Shown: in pieces, positions 57,242-64,000 of the stretch
Position numbering within the stretch: the stretch's first letter is position 1
How the letters are laid out: each line of letters begins with the position of its first letter
Notes under the pieces: generated by a model
What the model was told of the DNA's origin: nothing
What the model saw: the letters and a program-made list of their open reading frames with translations, nothing else
The model's database searches: none
Translations under genes and position numbers: made by a program
NCBI GenBank assembly: GCA_031841125.1
Contig: JAJSSI010000044.1
Location: 1 to 64,000, forward strand
Direction of reading: 5' to 3'
DNA: 64,000 bases
Origin: Acanthococcus lagerstroemiae
Lineage: Eukaryota > Arthropoda > Insecta > Hemiptera > Eriococcidae

Positions 57242-58402
57242 TTATTTTACAGTATAAGTTTTAATTACATTTTTTGGAGTAATTATTTGATTATTATATA
57301 TAATATTTAAAAATTTTTCTGCTGTTATTAAATTTCTAATTTTTGATAATTTATTTAATGATATTATTTCAATAATTTCATTATTTTCTTTTATTACTTC
57401 TAATAGTAATTTTTCAAGAGTTTTCTTTATTTTAAAATCTTCTTGAATATTTTCTACTATTAATTCAATTAACGCTGATATATCATTATAAAATTCTAAA
57501 GGAGGATACTCGTCGAAATTTTCCAATATATTATTTTTGTTATTAAATGGAAATTCTTTATTTGAGTCTAATTCTATTTTGACTTTTTTAATTTTTTCAA
57601 TATCATCTTCTGAATTTATTTTACAATACCTTGTTCCATAATTTTTAATATTATTATAATTTTCAATACAATATTGTGGTCTCAAAAATTCAGACCATCC
57701 AAAATCTCCAAGTACAAAAAGATATCCCATATTTTTTACATAATAAGTTTTACTTCTAAATATATATTTCCAATATCCCCCTGGGACTATTTTTTTATAA
57801 AAAATATTTTCATCATAAATATCAGAATGAATAAATCCAAATATATGTTCAGTTGTAGCTAATGCTAAAGTTATTTGTAAAAGAATATTTTCTATTAATT
57901 CATTTGTTAAATATTTATGATTGTTTTTTAAAAAATTTTTTAAAGAACCGTCAAATTTTTCCATTATTATATTTAAAGTTCCCATATAATTATATTTATT
58001 ATTTATTTCAAAAGACTTTGGAGTATTAGAATCGTATTTTACAGAATATAATAATGGAAAGTTCGGACATATATTATTTAATACTAAATCATTTAATTTT
58101 TTCATAATTAGAATTTCTTTAAAATTTCCTTTTTCCAATAATTTATATTGGTATAATTTTAAAGGAATTTCTTTCATTATTACACTATATTTTTTATTTA
58201 AAAGTTTTAGTATTGAAATAAATCCTGTTGATCCAGAATCAATATATAATATATTTTTATTAAAAATAATTTCTTTATCTACAAATGACCAATTATTATT
58301 TAATATAATATTATTTTCAATATTTTGTAAAGGTATAATTTTTTGCATACTTTTAAAAATTATCTTTCTTTTAAAAAGTTTTTTATTTTTAATAAGCACC
58401 AT
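57242..58402 (-). CDS. Haspin-like protein kinase, copy 41
   Basis: Complete and identical in protein to the reference copy. Palindrome 57203-57230; small ORF 58424-58573. Confidence 0.87.
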   Translation of the reverse strand: MVLIKNKKLFKRKIIFKSMQKIIPLQNIENNIILNNNWSFVDKEIIFNKNILYIDSGSTGFISILKLLNKKYSVIMKEIPLKLYQYKLLEKGNFKEILIMKKLNDLVLNNICPNFPLLYSVKYDSNTPKSFEINNKYNYMGTLNIIMEKFDGSLKNFLKNNHKYLTNELIENILLQITLALATTEHIFGFIHSDIYDENIFYKKIVPGGYWKYIFRSKTYYVKNMGYLFVLGDFGWSEFLRPQYCIENYNNIKNYGTRYCKINSEDDIEKIKKVKIELDSNKEFPFNNKNNILENFDEYPPLEFYNDISALIELIVENIQEDFKIKKTLEKLLLEVIKENNEIIEIISLNKLSKIRNLITAEKFLNIIYNNQIITPKNVIKTYTVK

Positions 58403-58659
58403 TACTGTTATATTTTTAATTTTTTAATAAAAGTTTTTCATTTTTTTTAATATATCATCAAGAGAATTAATATATAAAATATCATCCATAATCATTTCAT
58501 CATTTTTATTTTTTTTTTTATCAATATTAAAATTTATTTTTTTTCCTGGTATAACATTTTTTGTTTTAATCATTTTATATATTCTTCTATTTATATAAAA
58601 AAATTAATCAATGTTTTCATTTTTCTACTAAAAATTTTTAGTAGAAAATAAAATTTAGA

Positions 58660-59820
58660 TTATTTTACAGTATAAGTTTTAATTACATTTTTTGGAGTAA
58701 TTATTTGATTATTATATATAATATTTAAAAATTTTTCTGCTGTTATTAAATTTCTAATTTTTGATAATTTATTTAATGATATTATTTCAATAATTTCATT
58801 ATTTTCTTTTATTACTTCTAATAGTAATTTTTCAAGAGTTTTCTTTATTTTAAAATCTTCTTGAATATTTTCTACTATTAATTCAATTAACGCTGATATA
58901 TCATTATAAAATTCTAAAGGAGGATACTCGTCGAAATTTTCCAATATATTATTTTTGTTATTAAATGGAAATTCTTTATTTGAGTCTAATTCTATTTTGA
59001 CTTTTTTAATTTTTTCAATATCATCTTCTGAATTTATTTTACAATACCTTGTTCCATAATTTTTAATATTATTATAATTTTCAATACAATATTGTGGTCT
59101 CAAAAATTCAGACCATCCAAAATCTCCAAGTACAAAAAGATATCCCATATTTTTTACATAATAAGTTTTACTTCTAAATATATATTTCCAATATCCCCCT
59201 GGGACTATTTTTTTATAAAAAATATTTTCATCATAAATATCAGAATGAATAAATCCAAATATATGTTCAGTTGTAGCTAATGCTAAAGTTATTTGTAAAA
59301 GAATATTTTCTATTAATTCATTTGTTAAATATTTATGATTGTTTTTTAAAAAATTTTTTAAAGAACCGTCAAATTTTTCCATTATTATATTTAAAGTTCC
59401 CATATAATTATATTTATTATTTATTTCAAAAGACTTTGGAGTATTAGAATCGTATTTTACAGAATATAATAATGGAAAGTTCGGACATATATTATTTAAT
59501 ACTAAATCATTTAATTTTTTCATAATTAGAATTTCTTTAAAATTTCCTTTTTCCAATAATTTATATTGGTATAATTTTAAAGGAATTTCTTTCATTATTA
59601 CACTATATTTTTTATTTAAAAGTTTTAGTATTGAAATAAATCCTGTTGATCCAGAATCAATATATAATATATTTTTATTAAAAATAATTTCTTTATCTAC
59701 AAATGACCAATTATTATTTAATATAATATTATTTTCAATATTTTGTAAAGGTATAATTTTTTGCATACTTTTAAAAATTATCTTTCTTTTAAAAAGTTTT
59801 TTATTTTTAATAAGCACCAT
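58660..59820 (-). CDS. Haspin-like protein kinase, copy 42
   Basis: Complete and identical in protein to the reference copy. Palindrome 58621-58648; small ORF 59842-59991. Confidence 0.87.
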   Translation of the reverse strand: MVLIKNKKLFKRKIIFKSMQKIIPLQNIENNIILNNNWSFVDKEIIFNKNILYIDSGSTGFISILKLLNKKYSVIMKEIPLKLYQYKLLEKGNFKEILIMKKLNDLVLNNICPNFPLLYSVKYDSNTPKSFEINNKYNYMGTLNIIMEKFDGSLKNFLKNNHKYLTNELIENILLQITLALATTEHIFGFIHSDIYDENIFYKKIVPGGYWKYIFRSKTYYVKNMGYLFVLGDFGWSEFLRPQYCIENYNNIKNYGTRYCKINSEDDIEKIKKVKIELDSNKEFPFNNKNNILENFDEYPPLEFYNDISALIELIVENIQEDFKIKKTLEKLLLEVIKENNEIIEIISLNKLSKIRNLITAEKFLNIIYNNQIITPKNVIKTYTVK

Positions 59821-60077
59821 TACTGTTATATTTTTAATTTTTTAATAAAAGTTTTTCATTTTTTTTAATATATCATCAAGAGAATTAATATATAAAATAT
59901 CATCCATAATCATTTCATCATTTTTATTTTTTTTTTTATCAATATTAAAATTTATTTTTTTTCCTGGTATAACATTTTTTGTTTTAATCATTTTATATAT
60001 TCTTCTATTTATATAAAAAAATTAATCAATGTTTTCATTTTTCTACTAAAAATTTTTAGTAGAAAATAAAATTTAGA

Positions 60078-61238
60078 TTATTTTACAGTATAAGTTTTAA
60101 TTACATTTTTTGGAGTAATTATTTGATTATTATATATAATATTTAAAAATTTTTCTGCTGTTATTAAATTTCTAATTTTTGATAATTTATTTAATGATAT
60201 TATTTCAATAATTTCATTATTTTCTTTTATTACTTCTAATAGTAATTTTTCAAGAGTTTTCTTTATTTTAAAATCTTCTTGAATATTTTCTACTATTAAT
60301 TCAATTAACGCTGATATATCATTATAAAATTCTAAAGGAGGATACTCGTCGAAATTTTCCAATATATTATTTTTGTTATTAAATGGAAATTCTTTATTTG
60401 AGTCTAATTCTATTTTGACTTTTTTAATTTTTTCAATATCATCTTCTGAATTTATTTTACAATACCTTGTTCCATAATTTTTAATATTATTATAATTTTC
60501 AATACAATATTGTGGTCTCAAAAATTCAGACCATCCAAAATCTCCAAGTACAAAAAGATATCCCATATTTTTTACATAATAAGTTTTACTTCTAAATATA
60601 TATTTCCAATATCCCCCTGGGACTATTTTTTTATAAAAAATATTTTCATCATAAATATCAGAATGAATAAATCCAAATATATGTTCAGTTGTAGCTAATG
60701 CTAAAGTTATTTGTAAAAGAATATTTTCTATTAATTCATTTGTTAAATATTTATGATTGTTTTTTAAAAAATTTTTTAAAGAACCGTCAAATTTTTCCAT
60801 TATTATATTTAAAGTTCCCATATAATTATATTTATTATTTATTTCAAAAGACTTTGGAGTATTAGAATCGTATTTTACAGAATATAATAATGGAAAGTTC
60901 GGACATATATTATTTAATACTAAATCATTTAATTTTTTCATAATTAGAATTTCTTTAAAATTTCCTTTTTCCAATAATTTATATTGGTATAATTTTAAAG
61001 GAATTTCTTTCATTATTACACTATATTTTTTATTTAAAAGTTTTAGTATTGAAATAAATCCTGTTGATCCAGAATCAATATATAATATATTTTTATTAAA
61101 AATAATTTCTTTATCTACAAATGACCAATTATTATTTAATATAATATTATTTTCAATATTTTGTAAAGGTATAATTTTTTGCATACTTTTAAAAATTATC
61201 TTTCTTTTAAAAAGTTTTTTATTTTTAATAAGCACCAT
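60078..61238 (-). CDS. Haspin-like protein kinase, copy 43
   Basis: Complete and identical in protein to the reference copy. Palindrome 60039-60066; small ORF 61260-61409. Confidence 0.87.
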   Translation of the reverse strand: MVLIKNKKLFKRKIIFKSMQKIIPLQNIENNIILNNNWSFVDKEIIFNKNILYIDSGSTGFISILKLLNKKYSVIMKEIPLKLYQYKLLEKGNFKEILIMKKLNDLVLNNICPNFPLLYSVKYDSNTPKSFEINNKYNYMGTLNIIMEKFDGSLKNFLKNNHKYLTNELIENILLQITLALATTEHIFGFIHSDIYDENIFYKKIVPGGYWKYIFRSKTYYVKNMGYLFVLGDFGWSEFLRPQYCIENYNNIKNYGTRYCKINSEDDIEKIKKVKIELDSNKEFPFNNKNNILENFDEYPPLEFYNDISALIELIVENIQEDFKIKKTLEKLLLEVIKENNEIIEIISLNKLSKIRNLITAEKFLNIIYNNQIITPKNVIKTYTVK

Positions 61239-61495
61239 TACTGTTATATTTTTAATTTTTTAATAAAAGTTTTTCATTTTTTTTAATATATCATCAAGAG
61301 AATTAATATATAAAATATCATCCATAATCATTTCATCATTTTTATTTTTTTTTTTATCAATATTAAAATTTATTTTTTTTCCTGGTATAACATTTTTTGT
61401 TTTAATCATTTTATATATTCTTCTATTTATATAAAAAAATTAATCAATGTTTTCATTTTTCTACTAAAAATTTTTAGTAGAAAATAAAATTTAGA

Positions 61496-62656
61496 TTATT
61501 TTACAGTATAAGTTTTAATTACATTTTTTGGAGTAATTATTTGATTATTATATATAATATTTAAAAATTTTTCTGCTGTTATTAAATTTCTAATTTTTGA
61601 TAATTTATTTAATGATATTATTTCAATAATTTCATTATTTTCTTTTATTACTTCTAATAGTAATTTTTCAAGAGTTTTCTTTATTTTAAAATCTTCTTGA
61701 ATATTTTCTACTATTAATTCAATTAACGCTGATATATCATTATAAAATTCTAAAGGAGGATACTCGTCGAAATTTTCCAATATATTATTTTTGTTATTAA
61801 ATGGAAATTCTTTATTTGAGTCTAATTCTATTTTGACTTTTTTAATTTTTTCAATATCATCTTCTGAATTTATTTTACAATACCTTGTTCCATAATTTTT
61901 AATATTATTATAATTTTCAATACAATATTGTGGTCTCAAAAATTCAGACCATCCAAAATCTCCAAGTACAAAAAGATATCCCATATTTTTTACATAATAA
62001 GTTTTACTTCTAAATATATATTTCCAATATCCCCCTGGGACTATTTTTTTATAAAAAATATTTTCATCATAAATATCAGAATGAATAAATCCAAATATAT
62101 GTTCAGTTGTAGCTAATGCTAAAGTTATTTGTAAAAGAATATTTTCTATTAATTCATTTGTTAAATATTTATGATTGTTTTTTAAAAAATTTTTTAAAGA
62201 ACCGTCAAATTTTTCCATTATTATATTTAAAGTTCCCATATAATTATATTTATTATTTATTTCAAAAGACTTTGGAGTATTAGAATCGTATTTTACAGAA
62301 TATAATAATGGAAAGTTCGGACATATATTATTTAATACTAAATCATTTAATTTTTTCATAATTAGAATTTCTTTAAAATTTCCTTTTTCCAATAATTTAT
62401 ATTGGTATAATTTTAAAGGAATTTCTTTCATTATTACACTATATTTTTTATTTAAAAGTTTTAGTATTGAAATAAATCCTGTTGATCCAGAATCAATATA
62501 TAATATATTTTTATTAAAAATAATTTCTTTATCTACAAATGACCAATTATTATTTAATATAATATTATTTTCAATATTTTGTAAAGGTATAATTTTTTGC
62601 ATACTTTTAAAAATTATCTTTCTTTTAAAAAGTTTTTTATTTTTAATAAGCACCAT
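61496..62656 (-). CDS. Haspin-like protein kinase, copy 44 (last complete copy)
   Basis: Complete and identical in protein to the reference copy. Palindrome 61457-61484; small ORF 62678-62827. Confidence 0.87.
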   Translation of the reverse strand: MVLIKNKKLFKRKIIFKSMQKIIPLQNIENNIILNNNWSFVDKEIIFNKNILYIDSGSTGFISILKLLNKKYSVIMKEIPLKLYQYKLLEKGNFKEILIMKKLNDLVLNNICPNFPLLYSVKYDSNTPKSFEINNKYNYMGTLNIIMEKFDGSLKNFLKNNHKYLTNELIENILLQITLALATTEHIFGFIHSDIYDENIFYKKIVPGGYWKYIFRSKTYYVKNMGYLFVLGDFGWSEFLRPQYCIENYNNIKNYGTRYCKINSEDDIEKIKKVKIELDSNKEFPFNNKNNILENFDEYPPLEFYNDISALIELIVENIQEDFKIKKTLEKLLLEVIKENNEIIEIISLNKLSKIRNLITAEKFLNIIYNNQIITPKNVIKTYTVK

Positions 62657-62913
62657 TACTGTTATATTTTTAATTTTTTAATAAAAGTTTTTCATTTTTT
62701 TTAATATATCATCAAGAGAATTAATATATAAAATATCATCCATAATCATTTCATCATTTTTATTTTTTTTTTTATCAATATTAAAATTTATTTTTTTTCC
62801 TGGTATAACATTTTTTGTTTTAATCATTTTATATATTCTTCTATTTATATAAAAAAATTAATCAATGTTTTCATTTTTCTACTAAAAATTTTTAGTAGAA
62901 AATAAAATTTAGA

Positions 62914-64000
62914 TTATTTTACAGTATAAGTTTTAATTACATTTTTTGGAGTAATTATTTGATTATTATATATAATATTTAAAAATTTTTCTGCTGTTAT
63001 TAAATTTCTAATTTTTGATAATTTATTTAATGATATTATTTCAATAATTTCATTATTTTCTTTTATTACTTCTAATAGTAATTTTTCAAGAGTTTTCTTT
63101 ATTTTAAAATCTTCTTGAATATTTTCTACTATTAATTCAATTAACGCTGATATATCATTATAAAATTCTAAAGGAGGATACTCGTCGAAATTTTCCAATA
63201 TATTATTTTTGTTATTAAATGGAAATTCTTTATTTGAGTCTAATTCTATTTTGACTTTTTTAATTTTTTCAATATCATCTTCTGAATTTATTTTACAATA
63301 CCTTGTTCCATAATTTTTAATATTATTATAATTTTCAATACAATATTGTGGTCTCAAAAATTCAGACCATCCAAAATCTCCAAGTACAAAAAGATATCCC
63401 ATATTTTTTACATAATAAGTTTTACTTCTAAATATATATTTCCAATATCCCCCTGGGACTATTTTTTTATAAAAAATATTTTCATCATAAATATCAGAAT
63501 GAATAAATCCAAATATATGTTCAGTTGTAGCTAATGCTAAAGTTATTTGTAAAAGAATATTTTCTATTAATTCATTTGTTAAATATTTATGATTGTTTTT
63601 TAAAAAATTTTTTAAAGAACCGTCAAATTTTTCCATTATTATATTTAAAGTTCCCATATAATTATATTTATTATTTATTTCAAAAGACTTTGGAGTATTA
63701 GAATCGTATTTTACAGAATATAATAATGGAAAGTTCGGACATATATTATTTAATACTAAATCATTTAATTTTTTCATAATTAGAATTTCTTTAAAATTTC
63801 CTTTTTCCAATAATTTATATTGGTATAATTTTAAAGGAATTTCTTTCATTATTACACTATATTTTTTATTTAAAAGTTTTAGTATTGAAATAAATCCTGT
63901 TGATCCAGAATCAATATATAATATATTTTTATTAAAAATAATTTCTTTATCTACAAATGACCAATTATTATTTAATATAATATTATTTTCAATATTTTGT
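62914..64000 (-). CDS. Haspin-like protein kinase, copy 45, 5' end outside the window
   Basis: The gene is cut by the right edge. By the array spacing its ATG would lie at 64074, so the first 74 bases are missing and the first whole codon is Gln26. Everything visible matches the reference copy, including the glycine loop, K77, the catalytic loop and DFG. The internal Met at 63849 is not the real start. Palindrome 62875-62902. Confidence 0.87.
   Translation of the reverse strand, partial: QNIENNIILNNNWSFVDKEIIFNKNILYIDSGSTGFISILKLLNKKYSVIMKEIPLKLYQYKLLEKGNFKEILIMKKLNDLVLNNICPNFPLLYSVKYDSNTPKSFEINNKYNYMGTLNIIMEKFDGSLKNFLKNNHKYLTNELIENILLQITLALATTEHIFGFIHSDIYDENIFYKKIVPGGYWKYIFRSKTYYVKNMGYLFVLGDFGWSEFLRPQYCIENYNNIKNYGTRYCKINSEDDIEKIKKVKIELDSNKEFPFNNKNNILENFDEYPPLEFYNDISALIELIVENIQEDFKIKKTLEKLLLEVIKENNEIIEIISLNKLSKIRNLITAEKFLNIIYNNQIITPKNVIKTYTVK

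Larger units (their letters stand above)
1..64000. repeat. Tandem array of a 1,418-bp kinase-gene unit, about 45 copies
   Basis: The whole window is a head-to-tail repeat. Kinase stop codons lie at 525, 1940, 3354, 4769, 6188, 7605, 9019, 10440, 11867 and 13284, then every 1,418 bp exactly up to 62914. All copies share one orientation. I saw no difference among copies from 13284 rightwards wherever I compared them, and their predicted proteins are identical. The array has no visible boundary, so the true ends of the unit and any target duplication cannot be defined. No transposase, replication protein, integrase or second gene over 60 codons is present. Because 1,418 is not divisible by three, neighbouring copies lie in different reading frames. 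Confidence 0.98.

Noticed and set aside
1..64000. CRISPR array
   Set aside because: The repeats are 1.4 kb, contiguous and gene-bearing, with no short repeat and variable spacer pattern.
1..64000. Transposon or insertion-sequence array
   Set aside because: There is no transposase, reverse transcriptase or integrase, and no terminal inverted repeats bounding the unit. The only clear palindrome noticed in the spacer sits at the gene's 3' end.

Overview
The window is one uninterrupted tandem array. A unit of 1,418 bp repeats head to tail about 45 times and fills all 64 kb, with no flanking single-copy DNA at either end. Each unit holds one 386-codon gene on the minus strand, followed by a 257-bp spacer. 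The DNA is extremely A+T-rich. The protein has the core motifs of a eukaryotic-type protein kinase: glycine loop, invariant Lys, catalytic HxDxxxxN and DFG. An insert between the catalytic loop and DFG, and the lack of an APE motif, recall the haspin branch and the haspin-like kinases of giant viruses.

Layout: positions 1-268 carry the 5' part of a copy that enters from the left edge. Copies 1-9 (525-13026) are all broken by small indels, mostly in homopolymers, and their spacing wobbles between 1,414 and 1,427 bp. From 13284 to 62656 there are 35 complete copies at exactly 1,418-bp spacing with identical predicted proteins. A last copy runs off the right edge at 64000. The left-hand indels look like unpolished long-read error at a contig end rather than pseudogenes.

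Each spacer contains a perfect 28-bp palindrome 11 bp after the kinase stop codon. It resembles the hairpins that mark transcript 3' ends in mimivirus-like giant viruses. Each spacer also has a 49-codon ORF just upstream of the kinase, in the same frame and separated from it by a single TAA.

Organism: the sequence best fits a very A+T-rich nucleocytoplasmic large DNA virus, possibly of the mimivirus order (Imitervirales), or an A+T-rich protist carrying such a gene. This is inference from composition, kinase type and the 3' hairpin; no marker gene is present. Alternative explanations for the array are recent gene amplification (a 'gene accordion'), a multi-copy terminal repeat, or a small circle or amplification product read as a concatemer.
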